The notes beneath the pieces were generated by a model. The model did not search any database. It was given only the letters and a program-made list of their open reading frames with translations, and was not told where the DNA came from. Source: Chrysochromulina tobinii (taxonomy: Eukaryota > Haptophyta > Prymnesiales > Chrysochromulinaceae). Taken from it: DNA of 21,298 nucleotides. Location: assembly GCA_001275005.1 (NCBI GenBank), contig JWZX01002776.1, positions 1 to 21,298 of the forward strand, written 5' to 3'. The position numbers were made by a program, and so were the translations under genes. Positions 7,845-16,809 of this stretch are shown piece after piece (position 1 is the first letter of the stretch; each line of letters opens with the position of its first letter).

Positions 7845-8913
7845 ATGGATGGCAAGCATCTTCGGCACACTGCTGGCCCACTGCTGGCGCTCGGGCTGCT
7901 CGGAGGCTTGCCTGGCATCGTGCAGGCCGCTAGCGATTCACAGCCGCACTACCATCGCGGCAAGCTCACGCCCTACCAGATCGGGCCACCGTCGCTTCTC
8001 CTCTCTGGACGAGATGAGGAGAAACTTCGTGCTGGAAGGCCTGTGATGCAGGCGCTGGTCGCCGAAGACGGCCTGACGCGCCGGCTGATAATGGTTCAAG
8101 ACATCCCTGTGCCCTCTTCGGTGGTTCTAGGGTAAGCGCCGCGCTGCGCGCAACCCTGTCTGGAGGCTCTGCCTTCTCCCATTGTTCATGTGCTGACGCT
8201 TATGCAACTGCCTCTGGCGCAGGCGCATCATGGATCTGGACGCGTATGATCACATGGTATCCGGAGTGGACAGCTGTGTCACGTACGCGAGCAACGGCGA
8301 GAGCGGCGGCGTGAAATCCGTCAAATCTGCGTACGAGATCTCCGCGATGGGCATGAAGTTCAAGTACTTCGTTGAGCATTTGTATGATCCGAAGGCACAG
8401 TGCATGGTCTTTCGACTCGACTACGGCAAACGCAGCGACCTCGATGATACCGTCGGCTACTGGTACGTCGATAATAGGGGGCGCACCAGCTGCCGCGTCT
8501 ACTACTCGTGTGAGTGCAAGCTCCGTGGCTGGGTGCCTGGGCCGGTATACAACATGAGTACGAGCTCATTTGTCGAACCTCGACTCTCGATGATCCTTGC
8601 ACTGGTGCATGCGCACTCACAAACGCGTCTCTTGCGTTCGGGTCCCGTTCGCGCAGTGACCAAGGAGGCGCTCAAGAAGGCTACATTGTGGGTGAGCCAC
8701 GAGGCCATTAAGGAGTGGCGTTCGTCGCGCACCCATCCGCTCGTCGCGTTTGTCGGCAACGTGCGCGAGTCCTTGCGCGAGTCGCTCGGCAACCTGCAGC
8801 TGCCGCAGCAGCCGCGCTGGATAGAGGAAGGCAAAGAGCATGCGGTGCTTTTTGTCTCCGCGCTCCGCGCGCAGCAGAAGTCAAAGAGGACCAACATGGT
8901 AGAATACAGCTGA
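7845..8913 (+). CDS. START/SRPBCC-like (COQ10-type) protein with signal peptide, two exons
   Basis: Exons are 7845-8131 and 8223-8913, joined across a 91-nt intron (GTAAGC...GGCGCAG, phase 2), giving 325 aa. The junction reads PSSVVLG-RIMDLDAYDHMV and restores one continuous domain. Residues 1-30 form a signal peptide (LLALGLLGGLPGIVQAA). From about residue 75 to 235 the pattern is that of SRPBCC lipid-binding folds as in COQ10/polyketide-cyclase relatives: a first strand RLIMVQDIPVPSS, then LDAYDHMVSGVDSC, a central strand MGMKFKYFVEHLYD, and VGYWYVDNRGRTSCRVYYSC, with a long C-terminal helix. The ligand is unknown. It probably acts in the secretory pathway or plastid. ATG 7845 is the first ATG and places the signal peptide at the N-terminus. 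The C-terminal ~85 residues are basic and unassigned. Confidence 0.75.
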
Positions 8914-9317
8914 GTGCTCGGACCGCCATGAGCTGACACTGGCGAGAATTGTGTAAGTTTTAGGTTTCTTTTGCATACAAAAAGTACACGAATCGGAATC
9001 CCGAACAAGCGCACGCCGCCTCTTACTATATACTACGGAGATCTAGTACCGGTAGCCCTAGTGACGAAACCCCCTGGTTGCCTAATAAAGAGATGACGAA
9101 ACCCTGCGAGGTCAGTGACGAAACTTCGACGAACCTTTTCCCGCACTTTCAGTGTCAGACACTCCAGTGTGACACGTCGACTCTCAAACCTCGGCCCGGG
9201 GGGTGGGGTCCGGTCGCCTAGGGTTCGCTTAGGGGTTGACCTCGGAGGTCGGGGTCGGGGCGCGGAGGGGGGGGTGTTTTCCCGAAAACGACGGCTGAAT
9301 TTCCTGGACTCGCTTTA

Positions 9318-9403
9318 GACCCGACCCGACCCGACCCGACCTCGACCTCGGAGCCCAATTTTCATATCCTATCCCCCGACCCGACCCCCTCCGACCCGAC
9401 CCC
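9318..9403. repeat. GACCC pentamer repeats
   Basis: Four perfect GACCC units plus a partial one lie at 9318-9341, with two further short clusters near 9378-9388 and 9393-9403. About 60 bp upstream the same strand is G-rich with GGGTC-like units and an 8-G run (9249-9278), so the two parts could pair partially or form a G-quadruplex. Confidence 0.75.
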
Positions 9404-9610
9404 ATACTGGAGAGTGAGGACGCGCCGTGTTGGGCGCTTTTCATATCGGATCTCTAGTTGATGTTACGCCTGGAGCCCGACCGAGGGTAAGGGTAAGCTT
9501 ATATACGGGCTACGTACCGTAACAGTACACGGTCTCCTACACGGCGGAGTTCGGCGGATCGTTCGCGCTGGTCCGGCGCCGGTCCTCCGCGCGGCCACGG
9601 CGCCCCAGCG

Positions 9611-9626
9611 GGCGCGCGCGCGCGCC
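9611..9626. repeat. Alternating GC palindrome
   Basis: The 16 bases GGCGCGCGCGCGCGCC form an alternating purine-pyrimidine palindrome that could adopt Z-DNA. It lies in non-coding sequence of no known function. Confidence 0.7.
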
Positions 9627-10003
9627 AGCCGCTCGCGAGGCACGAGTGACCGTGACGATCGCCGACCCCAGGCCCAGCGCCCAGCGGCTCCACCCGCCGA
9701 CACCCCGCAGGCCCCGACCGTCATCGCGTTCGGAGGTGCGGAGCTCCTGCCAGAACCCAGATCCGCAGCACGGAAGTCCCCAGGTCCCCACAGGCTCGCT
9801 CGCCCCAGAGCATACGTGACCTATGCGTGATCCACTCCTGTCACCCGCAACCCTCCACAGCACGATCCGTCCTTCCCATCCATCTAACCTCTCGAGCTCT
9901 CCCAGTGCTGCCTCAGCACCATCTCGCTCGTTCCATCACTCAACACTTACGCATGTGCTCGTTCTCGCTCATCTCCCATGGGTTTTGCGCAGGCGTGCCT
10001 CGT

Positions 10004-11846
10004 TCACCCCATCTGCATGCCCGCCATCAGTGCCCGCTGCCTCTCCATTACAGGCTCGTAGATATCGGGAGCCGAAGTGAGCAGCGAGAGCTGCGCTGCG
10101 GCCGCCTCCCTCATCGCATACGTCTCTTCTACCTCCTGCTTCACTCGCAAGAGCGCAAGTGCCTTGTCGAAGCACGCCACTGCTTCGGCCCACTTGTTCT
10201 GCTGCAGCATCAGGTGTGCCATGTGCACGTGCGCCGTCTCGCAGAGCGCATCTGCCTCGATGGCCTGCGCGAAGCGTGCAAGCGCACCTTCAATGTCGGG
10301 TGAATGGCCACCTTCTTGGTGCAGGTCGAGCACCCCGAGATTGACGTGCGAAATGGCAAAGCAGCCTCCCGAGACATCGAGTGCCTTTCGGAACTTTTCC
10401 GCTGCACCCGCGAGGTCCCCAGTCTCGACGAGGAACTCGCCGTGGTAATTGAGAGCGTCGGGGCTGTCGGGAAAGCGGGCCTCCGCTTCCTGGAAGACGG
10501 CACGCGCCTCGGCAAGCTGCTTGAGCCGGTGGTGCGCCATACCGAGCTGCAGCCGGGAGAGAAGGGATCCATTGTCGAGCTTGACCGACTTTTTGAGATC
10601 GGTCACAGCCTTTTGCAAGTCCTGCTGCAGCATATGCAGTTGGCCGCGGTGGCAGAAGATGTCGGCTTGCTTCGGATCAATGGCGATGGCCTTGTCGAAG
10701 TCAGCAAACGCCTTCGGCACCTGCTCTTTCTCGAACCAAAGCGACGAGCGCTTGATGAGAACCTCGGTCGCCTTCGGGTCCAGCTTGAGCGCCTCGTCGT
10801 AACACGACATGGCCTGGTCGTAGTTCCCGCGCAAGTGGAGGAACATGCCGAGCATGGACATCGCGAACGCCGGCGAAGGCCCGTCAGCCGAGCTCCACAT
10901 CTGTAGCGTGCTCTGGCGCTGCTTATCTGATGGCCCGGCGGCCGCGGGCGGCCTGTCTACATCGCCGAGCGCAGAGATGAGCGAGACTGCGGAAGCCCAG
11001 TCACGGAAGGCGTCCTCGTACTCGCGCGCTTGCATACGCCCTAGCGCGCGCTGCACGAGCAGCGCCGCGCGCGCCGCGCCGTCTGCGGCCGACTCCAACG
11101 CCGAGGTCAGCTCGGCAGTGCTCGGGCGCGCCGAGCGGATGAGCTCGCGGATCTTTCGGAAAGAATCGACGAAGGTGGCGATGAAGGAGGCCGAGGGCAG
11201 GCAGCGCATGGGCTCCTGCAGGTGCGCCTCTGTCTTTTCTTTGGCGACCTGCTTGACCAGGCGATCGACGCCGTGCGTGGCAGCCTCATGCTGCATGTCA
11301 GAGAGCAGGCAGCGCCGCCGTGTAGTCGACGATGGCCAGGTCGAGCTTGCCCTGCTTCTCGCGTGCCGTGGCCCGCCGCACAAGCGCTTTAACGTAGACG
11401 GGGTCGAGGCGGAGCGCAGCGTCGCAGTCACGCTCGGCCTCCGGGTGCTTCTCCAAGGAGGAGTAGCACTGCGCGCGGTTGCCGTAGAACTTCGCAGCCT
11501 CTGGGTCATCGGCATCTACCAACTCGATCGCCTTGGTGTAATCAGCGATGGCGTACTCATATTGACGGCCCGCATAGCGCTTGTTACCCCGATCCTTGAA
11601 GCGTTGCGCTTCCGCCGCCCTCGTGACGTTCGTGTCCTCCACTGGCTTCGTCACCTCTGCTGCAGAGGCTGAGACAGGGCTGGCGGAGGCTGTGACGCCC
11701 ACAGAAGCGACTCCGCTGCTGGGCTCGGCGTCAAGCTCATCGGCAGTGGCCACAGCCGCCCGCTGGCTGCGATGCAGTAGGTAGATGAGCGCAGCCGCGG
11801 TGCCGGCGACGGTCGCGGCAGCGATCAATATCTTCCGATCCGACAT
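10004..11846 (-). CDS. TOM70: Tom70-like mitochondrial import receptor, apparent frameshift at 11312
   Basis: The product has an N-terminal anchor (about residues 6-24, ILIAAATVAGTAAALIYLL), a spacer rich in Ser/Ala/Val, then tetratricopeptide repeats. The first TPR block (RFKDRGNKRYAGRQYEYAIA) is the chaperone-binding type that docks Hsp70/Hsp90 tails. The C-terminal TPRs match Tom70 order, including DIFCHRGQLHMLQQD and AHVHMAHLMLQQNKW. Tom70 sits in the outer mitochondrial membrane and receives carrier precursors. The gene reads in one frame from 11846 to 11313 and in another from 11311 to the stop at 10004. Dropping one base near 11312 joins ...AIVDYTAA to CLLSDMQHEA without losing conserved residues, giving about 613 aa, the usual Tom70 length. 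It may be a sequencing error, a real frameshift or decay. Its start lies 38 bp from that of adenylate kinase. Confidence 0.85.
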
Positions 11847-11884
11847 CGACGCGAGGCGGATTGCAGACTCATCATCTCCGACTC
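11847..11884. promoter_or_regulatory. 38-bp gap between divergent Tom70 and adenylate kinase starts
   Basis: Only 38 bp separate the Tom70 ATG (11846, minus) and the adenylate kinase ATG (11885, plus). No TATA box is visible. The core promoters must be extremely short, or transcripts must start inside the opposite gene and overlap at their 5' ends. Confidence 0.6.
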
Positions 11885-12866
11885 ATGGCGGCCCCGCTGA
11901 GCGGCTTCTCTACGACCGATCTGTTGGCCGAGTGCGCGCTTGTGCCAGTCAACTACGACACGCCTGCACTGCGCGCGCACGCAGTGTAGCTGACGCGTGC
12001 ACCACCGTTTGCGCAGGCTCAAGAAGCGAATGGAGACGCCTGCCAAGAAGAACATGATCCTGATTGGCCCGCCAGGCAGCGGCAAGGGCACGCAGGTCCG
12101 TCCTGACGCGCCTGCCACTCGTCAGTAACTGGCCGCATGCCCTTACCGATGCTCTGTGAGCCACTCTCTGCTGCCAGGCGCCCATCATTAAGGAGAAGTA
12201 CAACCTCTGCCACCTCGCCACCGGTGACCTGCTTCGCGCTGCGGTTGCTGCAGGTGCGCTTGCGCGTGCCGCGGAATGCATGCCATTGCCTCGGATATCA
12301 CTAGCTGCTGATCATCGGTTCGCCATCGCCGCCGTGTCTTAGGAACGGAGATGGGCAAAAAGGCCAAGGCCGTCATGGAGGCAGGTGGGCTCGTCTCAGA
12401 CGACATTGTGGTGGGTATCATCAAGGAGAATATCCATGCGCCGGAGTGCAATAATGGTTTCATCCTCGATGGATTCCCGCGCACAGTCGGGCAGGCCAAG
12501 ACTCTCGATGAGATGCTCGTCTCCGAGAAGGTGGGCACCATTGGCGCAGTGATTGAGTTTAAGATTCCCGACGAGTTGCTCGTCGAACGCATCTGCGGAC
12601 GCCTAGTCCACGCCGCGTCTGGGCGCTCGTACCATGAGAAATTTGCGCCACCCAAGGTGCCGATGAAGGATGACGTCACCGGTGAGCCCCTGATGAAGCG
12701 CAAGGACGACAACGAGGCCACGCTCAGGTCGCGCCTCACTGCCTTCCACGAGCAAACGAAGCCCGTGGTCGACTACTACGCTGCCAAAGGCCTGTACTCG
12801 CCCATCGATGCAAACCAGAAGTTTGATACCGTGAAGGCGGCAATCGCCGCTGTGCTCTCCAAGTAA
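11885..12866 (+). CDS. ADK: Adenylate kinase, four exons
   Basis: The exons are 11885-11931, 12017-12095, 12178-12253 and 12343-12866. Introns are 85 nt (GTGCGC...GCGCAG, phase 2), 82 nt (GTCCGT...GCCAG, phase 0) and 89 nt (GTGCGC...CTTAG, phase 1). The 241-aa product matches long-form adenylate kinases (ATP + AMP to 2 ADP). Motifs: P-loop GPPGSGKGT (33-41), AMP-binding ATGDLLR (56-62), DGFPRT (110-115), a long LID from about 151 to 190, and RKDDNEATLRSRL. The LID lacks the Cys4 zinc site of some bacterial enzymes. The short first exon encodes STTDLLAE, which spliced to LKKRM reproduces the N-terminal TxDLLxEL motif of plant and protist enzymes; this supports the start and intron 1. No clear targeting peptide, so cytosolic or intermembrane-space location is likely. 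Confidence 0.93.
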
Positions 12867-13380
12867 AGCGAGGACACGTACAGGGCGTGCGCCGTCGCCC
12901 GAGGCGGCGGCTTCGCTAGCTTACGCTGGTGCGATCTGTGAGAGGCGGTTCGCCCACACCGTCCACACTTCCCTCGCGCCGCGACCCGCGTACACATCTT
13001 ACATGTGTATCAGTATGCGGTGTGAGTGTTTTCCTATTTCGTGCTGGTGGGCTCGCTAATTTGCGCTCGCGGCGCGGCGCCCGGGGTTGCATCGTTGGTT
13101 CGGTCCAGCACGTACGCTCCACGCACCACCGCCAGCGCCACCCCCAGCGACCGACGGTCCGGTCCACCGGCTCTCTCCTCCGGGACGGGCTCCGGACGGC
13201 GGGGGACTACTCGATATTCGGATGCCCGATGTAAAACGGCGTAGCAGCGCGGCATGTACTAGAGTGGAGACACTTTCGGGACTGATGATAGGACCCAGGC
13301 CTGTTGTCTCTTTCGTGTGGCCCACGCGCTGAACCTCACTATGGGAACCTATGATGTGAACGGCGGTATCTTTGATATCA
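12867..13380. other. Convergent intergenic region
   Basis: The 514 bases between the adenylate kinase and SmD2 3' ends hold no supported gene, RNA or repeat. Short GC-rich open frames occur on both strands but have no recognisable content. Both 3'UTRs must lie here. Confidence 0.5.
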
Positions 13381-13857
13381 TCACCTCGGGTTGCGCAGCA
13401 CAACGATGACGCTGTCGCCCCGCAGAAACATTTTGCTGATGAAGCGGTCTCGGTTGATGGGCATGGCCTTCTTCTTGCCCTTGCCTGTCTTTGGCACCTC
13501 TGTCCACATCTCTTTGACATTCTCGAGCACCATGTTGCAATGACGATCGAATGCCTTGACGCGGCCGAGAAGCTTCTTGTTGTTCCGGCAATTGATCAGC
13601 ACCTGCGTATTGCTCTTCACGCTCTGCGTGAGCACCGAAAGCGGCCCGGTGCTGAACTCCTCCTCTTCTGTTTTGCTCTTCTCCTCCACTTTGGCGACGG
13701 CCGAGGCGCGCGAGGTCGGCGCTGCAAACCTGTGCACGTAGCGAAAAGGACAGTGGTTAGTTTCGTCGATATGCGATGCTGCGCAGACTCCTGGCCGTGG
13801 CTGCTCAGAATGCGCAGAGCGGATCGCGTGCGGGCGCAGGCGAAAGACGCACGACAT
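13381..13857 (-). CDS. SNRPD2: Small nuclear ribonucleoprotein SmD2, two exons
   Basis: Exon 1 codes only for ATG TC (13857-13853). A 123-nt intron follows (13852-13730, GTGCGT...GCACAG, phase 2), and exon 2 is 13729-13381. The product is 117 aa, matching the usual 118 aa of SmD2. Sm1 motif: [20 protein letters not shown], then [16 protein letters not shown]. Sm2 motif: [14 protein letters not shown] near the C-terminus. The [18 protein letters not shown] segment is diagnostic for D2. SmD2 is part of the heptameric Sm ring around U1, U2, U4 and U5 snRNAs and acts in pre-mRNA splicing. Splicing gives [11 protein letters not shown]... at the N-terminus. The intron is free of stops and a multiple of three, so the unspliced frame is also open (158 aa). 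Confidence 0.95.
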   Translation of the reverse strand: MSCVFRLRPHAIRSAHSEQPRPGVCAASHIDETNHCPFRYVHRFAAPTSRASAVAKVEEKSKTEEEEFSTGPLSVLTQSVKSNTQVLINCRNNKKLLGRVKAFDRHCNMVLENVKEMWTEVPKTGKGKKKAMPINRDRFISKMFLRGDSVIVVLRNPR

Positions 13858-14668
13858 GATCAGGCTTGCGACTCGTCAAGAGAGCGAAAGTTCGCTCGTG
13901 AACTGCACGTGTGAACGAGTCAAGTGAGACCGCCATGGTTTCTTTCTAACAAGTCGATTACCGCCTCTATAGAACAGCCAGCAAGACTTGCGCTTGACTT
14001 GCGCTGACCCGTGTACGACTACCCGAGAGGCGGCCGTGGAGTATTAACAGCCTTCACACAGTACGCAAAGCATGATGCCACGTGCTCCTGTGGGGGTCTG
14101 GTCCTAATGCGGGAAATTACAAATGGTCATGCTACGCCCAATAGGCTCATGGAATAGGCTACGCCACTGCTACGCCGGTCGTCATGCCGCTATTAGGACC
14201 GATGCAGCCCGCTTCCGTTTTTGAATGCTCGAGGGATGGGAATGCAGTGTCGACTCGCAGTGACACCTGGTGCGGTCAGCTGCGCGGCTCAGTGGGGGGC
14301 CGAGACTGTTTGATCACTGTTGTCAGTCTGTTGCGTGCATGGACCAATTATTGCTTATTGGTTTGTGCTCAGTCCTCCGGCGTCCCCGCGTCCCGTCCGC
14401 GGCAAGGTCCGCGGCGTGCTCCGGCAGTGCTGCGGCACGGCACGGTCACTCTAGAGGGCTCGAGCGGTCCGTGGTCCCGGGCAGCCTTAGCGTAGAGGGC
14501 GGGCCGGGCGGCTTGGTCCGGCGGCGGCGCGCGGCGGCGTCCCCCGCTCGGTGGGACGACACGAAAACCGTCGCCGCAGCGGGCCCCACCGCACAGCGGG
14601 CCCCAGGGTGGACTCCCGTGTCTCAATCTCTTCAGTGTCATTAAAATACCCGACCCGTCGCGGCAGCC
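13858..14668. other. Intergenic region with a short inverted-repeat element
   Basis: The 811 bases lie between the SmD2 start and the 3' end of the SAP-like gene, both on the minus strand, so the SmD2 promoter is here. Apart from the inverted repeat at 14100-14200, nothing is recognised. Open frames of 80-124 codons at 14184-14644 are GC-driven and lack any domain. Confidence 0.5.
14100..14200. repeat. 101-bp MITE-like inverted repeat
   Basis: GGTCCTAATGCGG (14100-14112) and CCGCTATTAGGACC (14187-14200) are inverted copies, differing by one extra base. The interior repeats GCTACGCC three times and AATAGGCT twice. No flanking target-site duplication is evident. It could be a miniature transposon remnant or a structured RNA. 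Confidence 0.5.
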
Positions 14669-15451
14669 CTAATCCTTCTCGATACCGCCGTCTCTCTCGT
14701 CGCGCCGAGAGTGCATCGCACGAATCTTAGCCGTCCCTTCCCGCGCGATGTCGATCGTGAGCTGGAGGGAGACGGCTGCCAGCAGGGTTTGTACGACGCC
14801 GAAGCGCAGGGCCCCGACGCAAGCAGCGAGGATGAGCGGTTTAGGGGGGAGCTGCACTCTGCGCAGTCGCGCACGCAGACGCTCGGCGAAGCGCTTCCGT
14901 GGTGCAGACGTCGCCGCAACAGCGGTCTTGGCCACTGGTTTCAAGTGCTCCACTGCCGCTCCCATGGTCTCGACAACGAGCGGGAACAGGTCTCGTTGTG
15001 CTGCGTTCCACATCGATTCAGGATCGACGCCGTCCGCCCAGCCTGCTGGCGCGGATGTTTGGTGGTCAGCCTTCTTAGGTCTCCGGGATGTTGGAGGGGC
15101 CTGCTGTCTACGAGATCGCTTGGCACTCCCATCTCGGCCACGGGTATCTTCGCCACGCCTGCTCGCTCGCAACCGCTCGTACAGCACCGGGGTCGGAGTG
15201 AGCACATCAAAGCCTATACCTCGGGCATCGAGCTCCGCCATCACATCTTGCACGTGCATGGCCTCAATCGGCTGCGGCGGTGCCAATTCCTCATCATCGC
15301 CACTCTCCTGGAGCAGCCGCAACAGTTCTTCGCGCTCGAACACACCTGTCGTGCTAACGCCACGCTGTGTCAAAATGCGACGCAGCTCGCTCACCGATGG
15401 TCCTCGCAACGACAAGCCAATCACGGCGAGAGCCATAGCGAAGGCGCCCAT
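14669..15451 (-). CDS. SAP-like domain protein with C-terminal membrane segment
   Basis: This is a single-exon frame of 260 aa. The first 13 residues (MGAFAMALAVIGL) are hydrophobic and may be a short signal or anchor. Residues ~15-50 (SVSELRRILTQRGVSTTGVF followed by EREELLRLLQES) match the helix-hinge-helix pattern of SAP-like domains, also seen at the C-terminus of MANF/ARMET. A related helix pair follows at ~65-95 (VQDVMAELDARGIGFDVLTP). The middle is basic and Arg/Lys-rich. Near the C-terminus PLILAACVGALRFGVVQTLL is a probable membrane helix, followed by a charged tail. ATG 15451 is the first ATG after an in-frame TGA at 15472-15470. Function unknown; a membrane-tethered SAP-like protein in the ER or plastid is a guess. 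The opposite strand is also open for over 300 codons but has no recognisable content. Confidence 0.6.
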   Translation of the reverse strand: MGAFAMALAVIGLSLRGPSVSELRRILTQRGVSTTGVFEREELLRLLQESGDDEELAPPQPIEAMHVQDVMAELDARGIGFDVLTPTPVLYERLRASRRGEDTRGRDGSAKRSRRQQAPPTSRRPKKADHQTSAPAGWADGVDPESMWNAAQRDLFPLVVETMGAAVEHLKPVAKTAVAATSAPRKRFAERLRARLRRVQLPPKPLILAACVGALRFGVVQTLLAAVSLQLTIDIAREGTAKIRAMHSRRDERDGGIEKD

Positions 15452-16809
15452 CAGACTCAATTGCTCTCGTCATCGACGAGGCCCTTTGGGCGAAGAGATA
15501 TGTGCGGCCCCTCCCTTTACGCTCCCCAACTCCTGCCCCCGCCCCTCAACAGAGAACTTCGCGCGTGGCGTTACCACAGCGTTTGTGTGTTTCACAGCGG
15601 CCCTGCACACGTCGAGTACCGGTTCAAAGACAGATAAAGGCGCGTTGGTAGCCGTACCGCGTAGGTATACGGTATGCTGCTGCAGGCGGCGCGCCCATTG
15701 TCACGCGTGTCTGTGCACCGGCTAGCGACCCCTGCCGACTGACACTGGGCAGGACCGACCGTCGCGTCGGCGGACGGCGCCCGGGTAAACCCTAAACCGC
15801 CAAAAACGCGCCGTGCGGATACGGCATACGGGCGCGGCCGACCGCGGACCACCCCGACCCGGGCCCGGTGCGCGGTTGCGACGTTGCGGGCTTAAAAGCG
15901 TAAAAGGTATGAATCGGAACGAGTCATACCACGGCTGCCGTATGCATGTGCGTATCGGGGCGGTGCACCGATATTGCGCTTGGCGCGGCGAGCGCAACCG
16001 GCCAACCGCCAGAAGCCTGAAGCCTCTAATAATGTTAAAACCATCCCAGCGACCCAGGCGCAGGCCCCACCGTACGGGTCCTTCGTACTTAGCCCGGCGG
16101 CCCCGGGGCTAATCTCATCATGACCTTGCCCGGAGCCGGAAGGTCGCCCGGGGAACCCGGCGGATCGTGGTCTCGTGGAGATTGTGCTCGTGGTCGACTA
16201 GACGTGTGCTGTGCATACGTTTATGCATACGTCATTTCCTAGGGTGTTGTTCTTCCGGTAGAGGGCTCAAGTAGTCATAGTACGGTCGAACTGAAACGGT
16301 GTCGGCCCAGCTTGCGCTTTCGCGTTTCGGAGCTCGATGCGGTGTGGCTCGGCCGTTGGACGCTCGGCTCGGCCTTGGGCCGCTGCGCCGCTCCGCCTCG
16401 CTCCGCCCCGGCGCCGTCGACGCCTCGTGCGGTCTCGACGTGCGGTCCGCCGGCCTGGCCACGTGCCTGCATCCTCCGTCGCGTCACGCCGGCTACGCTT
16501 CTCGACATCCTACGAAGATTAGGAATTATGCTAGAGGTATGGTTGCACAGCAAACGGCCACGATCCACGACCCGTCGATCCGCCCCGGGTCGGGTGGTGC
16601 CGGTGGTCCCCGCGGGCCGGCGGGGACCGGACCCTCAAGCTTATACCTTATAGCTTTAACGGCGCGCTCCGGTCGGGTCCGAGGGCTGCAGGGCTCAAGC
16701 GTCAAGGCGCATGCGAGATTCGAGCCCCGCCGGGCCCGGGGCCGTGGTTGAGCGCTAGAGTACGAAGGACGCCCTATTAGTGGGGTTGGTTTTAACAATT
16801 ATAGAGGCT
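15452..16809. other. Repeat-rich intergenic region
   Basis: The 1,358 bases separate two minus-strand genes. They hold the promoter of the SAP-like gene (right after 15452), a decayed duplicate of the downstream neighbour's 3' end (15683-16013) and nearly all of a foldback element (16012-16818). No gene is supported; open frames such as 16299-16751 lie inside the foldback element and have no domain. Confidence 0.6.
15683..16013 (-). pseudogene. Decayed copy of the 3' end of the coiled-coil gene
   Basis: Two blocks match the true gene end in the same orientation and order. Block 1 (15683-15735) matches 16818-16870, including a 28-nt identical stretch beginning TGTCACGCGTGTCTGTGCAC. Block 2 (15911-16013) matches 16891-16951 more loosely, ending in the shared AACCGCCAGA. 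About 175 bp of unrelated GC-rich sequence separates the blocks in this copy, and the coding frame is not kept. It is a gene fragment, not a working exon. Confidence 0.65.

Larger units (their letters stand above)
8914..10003. other. Convergent intergenic region with GACCC repeats and GC tracts
   Basis: The 1,090 bases between two gene 3' ends hold no supported gene; open frames here are GC-driven. Seen from left to right: GACGAAAC three times between 9063 and 9125, AATAAA at 9084-9089, G-rich runs at 9196-9280, GACCC pentamers at 9318-9403, and an alternating GC tract at 9611-9626. Confidence 0.55.

Noticed and set aside
9084-9089. AATAAA as poly(A) signal of the SRPBCC gene
   Set aside because: It is 170 bp past the stop and no other gene here has such a signal; may be chance.
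9827-10303. 158-codon plus-strand frame near the Tom70 3' end
   Set aside because: It overlaps Tom70 coding sequence antisense and has no recognisable content.
11301-11340. 40-nt GT-AG segment that would also fix the Tom70 frame
   Set aside because: It would remove the conserved DYTAACLLSDMQ region and is far shorter than the other introns; a single extra base explains the data better.
14184-14644. Overlapping plus-strand frames of 103 and 124 codons
   Set aside because: Arg/Ala/Gly-rich GC-driven frames without motifs, splice partners or conservation evidence.
14711-15725. Two plus-strand frames of over 300 codons
   Set aside because: Both are antisense to the SAP-like gene, have biased composition and no domain. 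The minus-strand reading has helices and a membrane segment, so it is preferred, though with moderate confidence.
15785-15799. Telomere-like TAAACCCTAAACC
   Set aside because: Only about two units, inside a decayed duplicate; too short to mean an interstitial telomere.
16716-16728. tRNA T-arm or B-box-like GATTCGAGCCCC
   Set aside because: The T stem does not pair and no D or anticodon arm can be drawn around it; it lies in the foldback arm.
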